Source of the DNA: JBFWML01 sp050251635
GTDB lineage: Bacteria > Campylobacterota > Campylobacteria > Campylobacterales > SZUA-545
Length of the DNA stretch: 43,300 nucleotides
Reading direction: 5' to 3'
Assembly: GCA_050251635.1 (NCBI GenBank)
Contig: JBFWML010000016.1
Span: forward strand, 1-43,300
In this document: positions 36,045-43,300 of the stretch, in pieces
Numbering within the stretch: the stretch's first letter is position 1
Layout: each line of letters begins with the position of its first letter
The notes under the pieces: generated by a model
Told to the model about the DNA's origin: nothing
What the model saw: only the letters and a program-made list of their open reading frames with translations
Database searches by the model: none
Program-made: the position numbers and the translations under genes

Positions 36045-36596
36045 ATGATAACAGTTAAATGGATCGCCGCGCTTATGCTGGCAGGGCTTCTTGCCGGATG
36101 TTCCGGCCAAAGCGCCCCCGGCGGCGAAAAGGCGGCCGGTTTTGAACTCAAAGAACTCGAAGGCGCCGTTTACGAAGTGGAGGTCAAAGCCTCCGAAGGA
36201 CGCTACAACGATCTGCTGCTTAAGGGCCGCGAAGGCAAACCGGTTCTTTTTAGCTTTTTCTCCACCCAGTGCCCCGAATGTATCGTCAAAATTCCCCACC
36301 TGATCGATCTGCAAAACCGATACGGCGAGAAGATCAACCTGATTGGCGTGCTGGTCGAAAACAAAAACAAAGACGAAATCGCCGATTTTGCCGCCTTTCA
36401 CGGCATCAACTACCCCGTCGTGCTGGGCGCAGGCGCCTTCAAGCTGGCCGACGCGGTGGGCGGCGTGCGGCTGATTCCGGCTTTACACCTCTATGACGGC
36501 GGCGGCAAGTACGCCATGCACTTCGTCGGCCCCGTGCCGCAGGCAATGATCGAAACCCGCATCAATCAGCTTCTGGGCGAAACGCCGGCCCCATGA
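36045..36596 (+). CDS. TlpA-like thioredoxin-fold lipoprotein
   Basis: A 183-residue periplasmic-facing lipoprotein: signal with lipobox LLAGC (lipidated C19), then a thioredoxin/TlpA domain with the active-site CPEC (C76 and C79) in FFSTQCPECIVKIPHL, and the cis-Pro strand region VRLIPALHLYDGGG. It probably reduces or exchanges disulfides outside the cytoplasm, perhaps for cytochrome c maturation, but the partner is not visible. Its stop overlaps the ftsY start (ATGA). Confidence 0.9.
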   Translation: MITVKWIAALMLAGLLAGCSGQSAPGGEKAAGFELKELEGAVYEVEVKASEGRYNDLLLKGREGKPVLFSFFSTQCPECIVKIPHLIDLQNRYGEKINLIGVLVENKNKDEIADFAAFHGINYPVVLGAGAFKLADAVGGVRLIPALHLYDGGGKYAMHFVGPVPQAMIETRINQLLGETPAP

Positions 36597-37459
36597 TCAA
36601 CCTCTTTAAACAGGGTCTTTCCAAAACCGCCCAGTCAATTAAAGGGCTTATTCCCAAAAGCGATCATGTTCCGGTTAGCGAACTCGAAGAGGCGCTGCTG
36701 GCCTCGGATATGGCCTACGAAGAGGTCGAAGCGCTCCTTGAACGCTTGGTGCAGCCCGTCACCCGCCCCCGGCTGGAGTACGGCCTTTTGGAGCTGCTGC
36801 CCGCCTTCGACAAAACCGAAATCACCCCAAAACCCTTTGTGGAGCTGATTATCGGCGTGAACGGCGCGGGCAAAACGACCACCATCGCCAAACTGGCTAA
36901 ACGCTACAAAGACGAAGGCCATCATGTGCTGCTGGGCGCGGCGGACACCTTCCGCGCGGCGGCGATCGAACAGCTTAAAATCTGGGCCGACCGGCTTGAT
37001 GTGGCGATTGTCAGCACCCAGCAGGGCCACGACCCCTCCGGCGTGGCCTACGACGCGGTGGCCGCAGGGGTTGCGCGCAAATGCGATCGCATCCTGATCG
37101 ATACTGCCGGGCGCTTGCATACGCAAAAAAATCTGGGCGAAGAGCTGAAAAAGATCGTCCGCGTCTGCGACAAAGCCTGCGCGGGCGCGCCGCACCGCAA
37201 GCTGCTCGTACTCGACGGCACGCAGGGGCGATCGGCCATTAATCAGGCGCGGGAGTTTCACAATATGGTCGGCATCGACGGCTTGATCATCACCAAACTC
37301 GACGGCACGGCCAAGGGCGGCAGCCTCTATTCGATCAGCCGCCAACTGGGGATTCCGGTGCTCTATGTAGGCGTGGGCGAAAAGGCCGATGACCTCATCG
37401 AGTTCGACGCCAAGGCCTTTACCGCCAGTTTTATCGATCCGTTTTATGGCCAAAGCTAA
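36593..37459 (+). CDS. ftsY: Signal-recognition-particle receptor FtsY
   Basis: A 288-residue SRP GTPase: N domain (1-80), G domain with GVNGAGKTTTIAKLAKRYK (P-loop residues 88-96), ADTFRAAAIEQLKIWADR, DTAGRLHTQKNLGEELKKI and TKLDGTAKGGSLYSI. The long acidic A domain of E. coli FtsY is absent, as usual in this phylum. It docks ribosome-SRP complexes at the membrane. It overlaps tlpA (4 bp) and radA (14 bp). Confidence 0.96.
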   Translation: MINLFKQGLSKTAQSIKGLIPKSDHVPVSELEEALLASDMAYEEVEALLERLVQPVTRPRLEYGLLELLPAFDKTEITPKPFVELIIGVNGAGKTTTIAKLAKRYKDEGHHVLLGAADTFRAAAIEQLKIWADRLDVAIVSTQQGHDPSGVAYDAVAAGVARKCDRILIDTAGRLHTQKNLGEELKKIVRVCDKACAGAPHRKLLVLDGTQGRSAINQAREFHNMVGIDGLIITKLDGTAKGGSLYSISRQLGIPVLYVGVGEKADDLIEFDAKAFTASFIDPFYGQS

Positions 37460-38798
37460 AATCTTCTACGAATGCCAGCACTGCGGCATGACCAGCCCGC
37501 GCTGGATGGGCAAGTGTACGGGCTGCGGCGCGTGGGACAGTATGATCGAGGTTAAAGAAGCGCCCGAAGCCAAAAACGTGCGCGGCGTGGTGGCCAACGC
37601 CAAAACCCGCGAAACTTCCGGCGCAATTCCTATCGATCAGGTCGAAGAGGACCATTTTCTGCGTTACACCACCAACGAAACCGAACTCGATCGCGTACTC
37701 GGCGGCGGTCTGGTGGCGGGAAGCCTGGTGCTTGTGGGCGGCAGTCCCGGCGTGGGAAAATCGACGCTGCTTTTGAAAATCGCCGCCAATCTGGCCGAAA
37801 GCGGCAAACGGGTTTTGTACGTCAGCGCCGAGGAGAGCGCGGGACAGATTCGGCTTCGGGCCGAACGGATCGGGGCCTTAAAATCCAACCTGATGCTGCT
37901 CAATGAAATTAACCTTGAAACCATCAAAGAAGAACTGGCGGGCAATTACGACGCGGCGGTGATCGACTCGATCCAAACACTCTATTCCGGCGAACTTTCC
38001 GCCGCGCCGGGCAGCGTGTCGCAGGTGCGCGAGATTACCTTTGAACTGATGCGGATCGCCAAAGAACGCGCGGTGGCGATGTTTATTATCGGCCATATCA
38101 CCAAAGAGGGCTCCATCGCGGGGCCGCGGGTGCTCGAACACATGGTCGATACGGTTTTGTATTTTGAGGGCGACGCCTCGGACGAACTGCGGGTGCTGCG
38201 CGCCTTTAAAAACCGTTTCGGATCGACGAGCGAAGTGGGAATTTTCGAAATGACCCGCGAAGGGCTTAAAAGCGCGGGTAACGTGGGGGGCCGCTTTTTC
38301 ACCCGCCGCGAAAACAAATCCGGCTCGGCGGCCACGGTCGTCATGGAGGGCACGCGCCCGCTGGTGCTGGAAGTGCAGGCATTGGTCAGCGAAGCCTACG
38401 GCAACCCGCGCCGAAGCTGCACGGGCTTTGATTCGGGCCGTTTAACGATGCTGCTCGCACTTCTGGAAAAAAAGCTTGAACTCCCCTTTAACCGCTACGA
38501 CGTGTTTATCAACCTGGCCGGCGGCATCCGCGTCAACGAAACCGCCGCCGATCTGGCGGTGATCGCCGCAATTTTGAGCAGTTTTCGCAACCGCCCGATC
38601 GGCGAAAAAACCCTCTTTATCGGCGAGGTCAGCCTGATCGGCGATATCCGCGAAGTCTCATCGCTTGACGCACGCCTGAGCGAAGCGGCCAGTCAGGGGT
38701 TTGACAAAGCCGTTGTGCCCCGCAAACCGCTCTCGGCTCCCGCCAGCGTTAAGTGTTACGTAGCCGAGGAGGTTGCAAAAGTGATTGACTGGATGTAG
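37446..38798 (+). CDS. radA: DNA repair protein RadA
   Basis: A 450-residue RecA-like protein. An N-terminal C4 zinc finger (C10, C13, C24, C27), Walker A GGSPGVGKSTLLLKIA, the RadA motif KNRFGSTSEVGIFEM and a C-terminal Lon-like domain (SLIGDIREVSSLDARLSEAA). It helps branch migration in recombination. Start ATG 37446 (MAKAKIFYECQHCG); the longer in-frame reading lies within ftsY. Its last 50 bp overlap the convergent gene on the other strand. Confidence 0.96.
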   Translation: MAKAKIFYECQHCGMTSPRWMGKCTGCGAWDSMIEVKEAPEAKNVRGVVANAKTRETSGAIPIDQVEEDHFLRYTTNETELDRVLGGGLVAGSLVLVGGSPGVGKSTLLLKIAANLAESGKRVLYVSAEESAGQIRLRAERIGALKSNLMLLNEINLETIKEELAGNYDAAVIDSIQTLYSGELSAAPGSVSQVREITFELMRIAKERAVAMFIIGHITKEGSIAGPRVLEHMVDTVLYFEGDASDELRVLRAFKNRFGSTSEVGIFEMTREGLKSAGNVGGRFFTRRENKSGSAATVVMEGTRPLVLEVQALVSEAYGNPRRSCTGFDSGRLTMLLALLEKKLELPFNRYDVFINLAGGIRVNETAADLAVIAAILSSFRNRPIGEKTLFIGEVSLIGDIREVSSLDARLSEAASQGFDKAVVPRKPLSAPASVKCYVAEEVAKVIDWM

Positions 38799-39225
38799 CC
38801 GCCCCCTCTTTGTCGGAGGGTTTTCGCTCCAGAACGGTTTTTCTGGGCGTGCGCAGGGAGTGGATATATTCGATCACCTGCTCCTGCAGGCCGTCCCCTT
38901 CCGTTCTGCACAGCGCCACCGCCTCGCTACTGACCGACTCGATCCAGCGCGGATGCAAGCGGTTGAGATAGTCGATGCGGCGGATAATCTGATTGATATG
39001 CAGCTCGTTTTTGACGCACAGCTCCAAGTGGTACATCACCTGTGAGACAAAATAGGTCTCGTCGCTCTTTTGGGTAAACAAAAGACCTGCGACCTTTTTG
39101 ACCAGTTCCAGCTCCTCATAACTGAGCCGATCGGTGGAAATAATCAGCGCGGCGAAGATTTTGGCGTAAAAGTCGATCCTCGCATCGCTGCCAAAAAGCT
39201 TGCGAAAAAACAGTTTAATGCCCAT
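38749..39225 (-). CDS. Uncharacterised protein, possibly TerB-like helical
   Basis: A 158-residue soluble, mostly helical protein with no signal. The first 120 residues (FYAKIFAALIISTDRLSYEE, then VSQVMYHLELCVKNELHINQ) recall acidic TerB-like helical domains, but I do not recognise it firmly. The last 35 residues are low-complexity and encoded by DNA overlapping the 3' end of radA (50 bp, tail to tail). Start chosen at ATG 39225, with AAGGA eight bases upstream; it overlaps the nadM end by 11 bp, so the two are probably coupled. Confidence 0.7.
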   Translation of the reverse strand: MGIKLFFRKLFGSDARIDFYAKIFAALIISTDRLSYEELELVKKVAGLLFTQKSDETYFVSQVMYHLELCVKNELHINQIIRRIDYLNRLHPRWIESVSSEAVALCRTEGDGLQEQVIEYIHSLRTPRKTVLERKPSDKEGAATSSQSLLQPPRLRNT

Positions 39226-39712
39226 TTTTTTCATCCTTGATGACGGCCAGCACCTCCGGGGGCACCTGCCCTTGCGTATCCAACCCCGCCGCAAGGGCCG
39301 ATCGCACCGCCGTAGCGCTGATGCCGCGCCCCAGGCTGGCGCGGTCCACAATGCGAACGGGCAGCGCGCTTTGCAGCCACGATGCGTCCTCCTCGTTTCC
39401 CGCATAATAACACGTCGGCGCGGGCAATCCGGCCAGCTCGATCTGCTCAAGCACATAGGCGGCCCAAGCCGCTTTGTCGGGCGCGCCGATATCCCTCACC
39501 CCCAGCACCCGAAGACGCAGCTCGTTCGGATAGAGCGCCTCAATCATCCGCATGCGCTGCTCATAGCTGAAGGGGTTGCGCTCATCCGCCGCGCCCAGTG
39601 AGCCGATAACGACAATCGCCGTCTGGGCCTCGCGCAGCATCGTATCGATAATCAGTTGATGGCCCCTGTGCAGGGGTTGCAGGCGCATCACCGCCAGCGC
39701 GACCGTGTTCAT
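39215..39712 (-). CDS. nadM: Nicotinamide-nucleotide adenylyltransferase (NadM type)
   Basis: A 165-residue nucleotidyltransferase. MRLQPLHRGHQLIIDTML holds the HxGH site; VIGSLGAADERNPFSYEQR matches the NadM/NadM-Nudix family; GRGISATAVRSALAAG is the ISxT-type C-terminal motif. It would make NAD or its precursor from NMN or NaMN plus ATP. ATG 39712 fits the family's N-terminus. There is no ribosome site, and a TATAAT lies only 7 bp upstream, so the mRNA may be leaderless. Substrate choice (NMN or other) is not settled by sequence. Confidence 0.85.
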   Translation of the reverse strand: MNTVALAVMRLQPLHRGHQLIIDTMLREAQTAIVVIGSLGAADERNPFSYEQRMRMIEALYPNELRLRVLGVRDIGAPDKAAWAAYVLEQIELAGLPAPTCYYAGNEEDASWLQSALPVRIVDRASLGRGISATAVRSALAAGLDTQGQVPPEVLAVIKDEKNGH

Positions 39713-39719
39713 GGGGGTG

Positions 39720-39725
39720 ATTATA
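39720..39725 (-). promoter_or_regulatory. -10 box immediately upstream of nadM
   Basis: A perfect TATAAT on the minus strand ending 7 bp before the nadM ATG. If used, transcription would begin at or next to the start codon. On the plus strand the overlapping TATACT (39722-39727) could serve the divergent coiled-coil gene instead. Confidence 0.45.
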
Positions 39726-39775
39726 CTGGAATGGGGGTTGCTTTAAGCTGCGAAACCCCAGCAAAAAGGAAACGC

Positions 39776-40468
39776 ATGAGAGCGTTTTGGCTGCTTCTTG
39801 CCTTCACATTGACCCTTGTCGCCAAAGACAACTTTATTTTTGATTACCGCAACGACCCGCTCACCATGGAGCGCATCGAGCGGCTCGAACGCGAGATTGG
39901 CGAGATGAAAGCCGCGGTTATCTCCCTGCGCGAAGGCCAGAAAAAAAGCGCCGCCGCCCCCTCAAGCGTTCCGGCGGCGGAGATCAAGAAACTCGAAGCC
40001 TCGATCGCCGCACTCAAGAAAGAGGTAAACCGCCTCGCCGCCCAGAAAACCCCCGCCCAAAACGGCGTTAAAGCCCAAGGCGGAAACGAAGGCGTTGAGG
40101 CGCTGCAAACGGCGATCGAAAGTGTGCAAGACCGCATGGCAACCCTCTCTTCGGGCACGGTTGCCAAAGGGGATTTGGCCCCCATGACCATGCAGATCGA
40201 TCTGCTCAACGAAAAGCTGCTCTCTCTGGAGCTGGCCCTGCGGGAAAACTACGCCCATGTCCAGTCCGGCGGACTGCCCTTTGACCGCTATTTGCCGGTG
40301 ACCAAGGCCCACGTGGAGTATTTTGTCATGGGGCTGTTGATTGTTTTGGCGCTGCTCTTTTTGATGCTGATCGTTGCGCTAGGCCGCGGCAAGCGGGCCG
40401 AAGCCAAGATTGCCCAGCTGGTTAAGCTTTACCAGTCGAGCAATAAGAAGAGCGACGAAAGAAAATAG
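39776..40468 (+). CDS. Uncharacterised coiled-coil membrane protein
   Basis: A 230-residue protein: a hydrophobic N-terminus that looks like a signal peptide or anchor (residues 1-16), then heptad-rich helices (about 30-80 and 105-160, e.g. TMERIERLEREIGEMKAAVI) with an Ala/Pro linker between, and a membrane helix near the C-terminus (about 184-206) followed by a charged tail. Most of it should be periplasmic. No family recognised. Start ATG 39776 with AAAAGGA; a longer in-frame reading runs into nadM. Its 3' end overlaps mlaE by 40 bp, tail to tail. Confidence 0.8.
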   Translation: MRAFWLLLAFTLTLVAKDNFIFDYRNDPLTMERIERLEREIGEMKAAVISLREGQKKSAAAPSSVPAAEIKKLEASIAALKKEVNRLAAQKTPAQNGVKAQGGNEGVEALQTAIESVQDRMATLSSGTVAKGDLAPMTMQIDLLNEKLLSLELALRENYAHVQSGGLPFDRYLPVTKAHVEYFVMGLLIVLALLFLMLIVALGRGKRAEAKIAQLVKLYQSSNKKSDERK

Positions 40469-41223
40469 TTCGTCAAAAAGAGGGCCACGCTGGCGACCAC
40501 CACCGCCTGCGTGGTCGCAAGACCGACCCCCTTCGCCCCGCCGGAAGCGTGATAACCCACATAGGTTCCAATCGCGCTAACCACCAATCCAAAAACCATC
40601 CCCTTGACAAACCCCTGCATAAAGTCGCCCATCTCGGCGTACTGGTAAACCGTGCGCATATAGGCGGTGGGGTTGACATCGAGCGCCTGTGTTGCCAGCA
40701 CATAGGCGCCCACGTTGGCCACCACGTCAAAAAACATCACCAGAAGCGGCATGGCGATAATAGTCGCCCAGATGCGCGGGATCATCAAGTAGTGGCGCGA
40801 ATCGACCGAGAGCACCTCGATCGCGTCGATCTGTTCGCTCACCCGCATGGTGCCCAGCTCCGCCGACATGGCGCTTACGGCGCGGCTGATAATCATCAGC
40901 GCGGTAAAAACAGGACCCAGCTCCCGCCCGATGGCCAGAAAAATGGCGTACCCCATCAGCTCCTCGGCCCCGAACTTATGAAACGCCACATAGAGCTGAA
41001 TCGCCATCACCATACCGGTAAAGACGGCGGTTAAACCCACTACCAAAAGGCTGCTGGCGCCGATCGCCTCCATCTGCCGTAAAATAAGTCCGCCGCGAAA
41101 GGGCCGTCTAAAAAAAAGGGGAACCAGAGCGAGTTGAAAGATAAAGAAGCGGCCCACCGACTCCACCAGACCCAAAAGCGCGTAAAAGGGGCGTCCGATA
41201 TGAAAGAGCGCGGATTCAACCAT
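40429..41223 (-). CDS. mlaE: MlaE family ABC transporter permease
   Basis: A 264-residue permease with about five to six membrane helices and the MlaE signatures RELGPVFTALMIISRAVSAM, AELGTMRVSEQIDAIEVLSV and a C-terminal GVGLATTQAVVVASVALFL. The family moves phospholipids between the outer and inner membrane with MlaF and MlaD, genes not seen here, so partners must be beyond this window. ATG start. A TGGTACAAT extended -10 match lies on the minus strand at 41287-41295. Confidence 0.93.
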   Translation of the reverse strand: MVESALFHIGRPFYALLGLVESVGRFFIFQLALVPLFFRRPFRGGLILRQMEAIGASSLLVVGLTAVFTGMVMAIQLYVAFHKFGAEELMGYAIFLAIGRELGPVFTALMIISRAVSAMSAELGTMRVSEQIDAIEVLSVDSRHYLMIPRIWATIIAMPLLVMFFDVVANVGAYVLATQALDVNPTAYMRTVYQYAEMGDFMQGFVKGMVFGLVVSAIGTYVGYHASGGAKGVGLATTQAVVVASVALFLTNYFLSSLFLLLDW

Positions 41224-41271
41224 TTAAAGGACTTTGATTCGATTTTGGCTAAAATGGCCGATATTTGACTT

Positions 41272-41277
41272 TATAAA
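41272..41277 (+). promoter_or_regulatory. Candidate -10 box for fliL-acpS
   Basis: TATAAA 33 bp upstream of the fliL GTG in the 86-bp divergent gap between mlaE and fliL. The leader would contain AAGGAG (41297-41302). I looked for a sigma-54 pattern here and did not find one with correct spacing. Confidence 0.4.
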
Positions 41278-41309
41278 AGCAAGAAGATTGTACCACAAGG
41301 AGAAATCAG

Positions 41310-41804
41310 GTGGCTGAAGAGGCAAAAGAAGAGCAGGCCGAACCCAAAAAGAAAAGCCCCCTGATGCTAATCATCATCGGGGTGGTGGCGCTGCTTTTGA
41401 TCGTGGTCATTATTATCGTGGTGCTGGTATTCAGCTCCAGCGGCTCCCAAGCGCAGGCGCAACGGGCCGCGGGAGGCGTCGCACCCGGCGTGGAGGCCAC
41501 GCTTGGACCCATTATGGATATGGATCAATTTATCGTCAACCTGCTCAGCAACGACGGACGGCGCTACCTCAAGGTTCAAATGAGTCTGGAGCTTAGCCAC
41601 AAAAACGCCGGAGCCGAAGTGCAGAACAAGATGCCCATGATCCGCGATACGATCATCCAGCATCTTTCATCCAAGCGCTTCGACGAGATTGCCACCGAAA
41701 GCGGCAAGGTGCGTTTGCGCGAAGAGCTCAAAAACAATCTCAACCGTTATCTGATCGACGGTCAGATCAAAAACGTCTTCTTCACGACCTTCGTTATTCA
41801 ATGA
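41310..41804 (+). CDS. fliL: Flagellar basal-body-associated protein FliL
   Basis: A 164-residue protein: a short charged cytoplasmic N-terminus, one membrane helix (about residues 17-42), a flexible linker and a periplasmic FliL/stomatin-like domain (MDMDQFIVNLLSNDGRRYLK onward) ending FFTTFVIQ. It surrounds the stator units of the flagellar motor. Start GTG 41310, supported by AAGGAG seven bases upstream. Its stop overlaps the acpS start (ATGA); fliL-acpS linkage is usual in Campylobacterota. Confidence 0.95.
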   Translation: MAEEAKEEQAEPKKKSPLMLIIIGVVALLLIVVIIIVVLVFSSSGSQAQAQRAAGGVAPGVEATLGPIMDMDQFIVNLLSNDGRRYLKVQMSLELSHKNAGAEVQNKMPMIRDTIIQHLSSKRFDEIATESGKVRLREELKNNLNRYLIDGQIKNVFFTTFVIQ

Positions 41805-42145
41805 TCGGCCTTGACCTCGTACGGGTCGATCGCATTGCCCGCTTCCGCGAAAAATACGGCGAAGCGGGCCTAAGCCGTTTTCTCAACCCCGACGAAATCG
41901 CCCGCGCCAAAAGCGATCAAAGCCTGGCCGGACTCTGGGCCGCCAAGGAAGCGGTCTCTAAGGTGCTCGGCTGCGGCATCGGCGGCAAACTCAGTTTTCA
42001 CGACATCACCATCACCAAAAACGAAGCGGGCGCGCCCGAGGCGGTATTAAGCAACAAGGCGGCAACGCTTCACGGGGTGAAAAAGCTGGCGATTTCGATT
42101 ACCCACGAAAAAGAGTTTGCGGCGGCGGTGGCGATTAAGCTGTAG
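41801..42145 (+). CDS. acpS: Holo-[acyl-carrier-protein] synthase
   Basis: A 114-residue phosphopantetheinyl transferase that activates acyl-carrier protein for fatty-acid synthesis. N-terminal MIGLDLVRVDRIARF, FLNPDEIARAK and the catalytic LAGLWAAKEAVSKVLGCGI are family signatures; SITHEKEFAAAVAI closes it. It is the last gene with the composition typical of the window; AT-rich DNA begins just after its stop. Confidence 0.95.
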   Translation: MIGLDLVRVDRIARFREKYGEAGLSRFLNPDEIARAKSDQSLAGLWAAKEAVSKVLGCGIGGKLSFHDITITKNEAGAPEAVLSNKAATLHGVKKLAISITHEKEFAAAVAIKL

Positions 42146-42188
42146 CTTCCATCTATGCGTACAGTGCTTGTTTCAGGTTTTGACGTTA

Positions 42189-43300
42189 TTAGTTAGTTAA
42201 AAATAAGCTCATAAAAATTCTATTCATTTCTTCCAACAAGTCCATATTTGCATTATTTGATAATTCCGATTTTCTGTACTCAACATACAAATTCAAAATA
42301 TTTTCTTCATCCACTTTGCTGATTTTGTCAAGGTCAAGCATCAAGGCATTATTGATGTCATTTGGTTCAAATTTGTGTAAACCGTTTCCATATTCCCTGC
42401 GGTTGTCGTTAAATATTTCCCTTGAAATGCCAGTGAGCAAATACGCGAATAGCAAATCAACCTTTGATTCAGAAAACAGATTCAAATAAATACAATGAAA
42501 AGTTGTAAGATTGCTTATGTTGGCCTCATTGCGAATAAAACGCAAACCATTGCGATTAAAAACTGAAACCCAAATTGGCGAAGGTGGTCGTTTTTCCAAA
42601 GCATACCAAGGACTTCGACTCGCTGTCAAAAATTTTTTATTGACCCCCTCCGCCTCGCCTTTTAAAATGTATTCTGACAATGCTTCGTTGGGTTCTGTTG
42701 CGTTAAACAAGAAAATATTTTTATCTTGTTGTTTTAATTCATCAAATTTTTCTTTTGTAAAAAAAGAACCGTTTACATCGACTGATTTCGTTATGCAAGG
42801 CAATAAGTATTTTTCTTCAATTCGGTATTGCCTTGCCTTGGATTGGTTAAACGTAAAATACTCATTCGCGCCCGTGGCAATGCCGCGAACGACTTTTCCA
42901 TAATTTGAAAATGAAACAAGATTTTTAAAACGTGTTGCATTTTGTTTTTGATAATATGCCCGCCATTTTATTTCAGGATTGAGCTTGGAAAATGAAATTG
43001 CTTTTTCGGCTTTACATTTTGGATAAGACTGAATCTTATTTTCTAAATAACTCAATTCATCAAGTGTTTTTATGTTGATAAATTCAACTTCTGATTTTTC
43101 ATTGTCGTTTGCAAACAATAGAATTGATGCAGTTGTCAATGCATCATCAAAAACGTTTTCATCAAAATCAAAAACGATAATATAACGCAACAACTTATTT
43201 TTTATCAAATACGACTTAACCAATTTTCCATAATCTGAATTTAAAAATTCTGAAGGAATGATATAGGCAGAGCGTCCGTTTTTATTTAGTTGATAAGCCG
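42189..43300 (-). CDS. DNA adenine methyltransferase, restriction-modification type (partial, N-terminus beyond right edge)
   Basis: The frame is open from the stop at 42189 through the right edge (369 residues visible). Translating upstream of the first possible TTG gives GRSAYIIPSEFLNSDYGK, followed by FDFDENVFDDALTTASILLF: the stretch that follows the catalytic NPPY motif in Eco57I/N6-adenine methylases of restriction-modification systems. The rest (about residue 120 onward) would be target-recognition and helical regions. So this is the C-terminal half, not a whole gene starting at 43223. Base composition is far more AT-rich than its neighbours, implying horizontal gain. It is convergent with acpS (43 bp gap). 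Confidence 0.8.
   Translation of the reverse strand, partial: AYQLNKNGRSAYIIPSEFLNSDYGKLVKSYLIKNKLLRYIIVFDFDENVFDDALTTASILLFANDNEKSEVEFINIKTLDELSYLENKIQSYPKCKAEKAISFSKLNPEIKWRAYYQKQNATRFKNLVSFSNYGKVVRGIATGANEYFTFNQSKARQYRIEEKYLLPCITKSVDVNGSFFTKEKFDELKQQDKNIFLFNATEPNEALSEYILKGEAEGVNKKFLTASRSPWYALEKRPPSPIWVSVFNRNGLRFIRNEANISNLTTFHCIYLNLFSESKVDLLFAYLLTGISREIFNDNRREYGNGLHKFEPNDINNALMLDLDKISKVDEENILNLYVEYRKSELSNNANMDLLEEMNRIFMSLFLTN

Noticed and set aside
42134..42145. Palindrome AAGCTGTAGCTT at the acpS stop as attachment site or terminator
   Set aside because: The loop is too small for a hairpin, no U-tract follows, and no direct repeat partner was found in the window.
42189..43223. Methyltransferase as a complete gene starting at TTG 43223
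   Set aside because: The frame continues open to the right edge and encodes conserved methylase sequence upstream of that TTG.

Overview
The window reads as a piece of the chromosome of a Campylobacterota (Epsilonproteobacteria) bacterium with a fairly high GC content for that phylum (mid-50s % by eye). The gene orders fit from memory: rplU-rpmA-obgE-proB-fmt-birA-parA-parB-atpF'-atpF-atpH-atpA-atpG-atpD-atpC-tolQ-tolR-tolA-tolB, and pheS-pheT-aroA-ispH-rpsA-hypothetical-serA beside a divergent HIT gene, are the arrangements of Campylobacter jejuni (about Cj0094-Cj0113 and Cj0891c-Cj0898). I cannot name a genus. Most genes lie on the minus strand, packed with 0-20 bp gaps or short overlaps. 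Ten or more start with GTG or TTG.

Layout. 1-13300 (minus): a long gene train from ribosomal proteins L21/L27 through Obg, proline, formyl-tRNA and biotin functions, ParA/ParB segregation and the F1/stator part of ATP synthase, to the Tol envelope system (tolB is cut by the left edge). 13304-16030 (minus): prs-lepA. 16093-17648 (plus): a two-gene chemoreceptor unit, a PAS protein plus a receptor without a sensing domain (CetB/CetA type), behind a good sigma-54 promoter match. 17647-22095 (minus): rpsA-hypothetical-serA-efp with a promoter and a terminator. 22122-27562 (minus): pheS-pheT-aroA-ispH, every junction overlapping. 27659-28012 (plus): HIT protein.

28028-31971 (minus) is the most distinctive accessory locus: an outer-membrane porin, a TPR plus beta-barrel outer-membrane protein resembling Slam-type translocators, and a secreted FecR-domain protein whose C-terminus looks like the small barrel of TbpB-like, Slam-exported proteins. 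I read it as a candidate surface-export cassette. 32039-35994 (minus): 5-formyl-THF cyclo-ligase, RNase Y, ArgH, OsmC-like protein. 36045-38798 (plus): TlpA-like lipoprotein, FtsY, RadA. 38749-42145: a small uncharacterised protein, a NadM-type adenylyltransferase, a coiled-coil membrane protein, MlaE, FliL and AcpS. From 42189 to the right edge the DNA becomes clearly AT-rich and carries the C-terminal part of a DNA adenine methyltransferase (restriction-modification type), which runs out of the window.

No tRNA, rRNA, CRISPR array, insertion sequence or replication origin was seen, and no gene-free stretch exceeds about 110 bp. At sequence scale, the palindrome CGATCG is strikingly common in the native-looking part and absent from the AT-rich right end.
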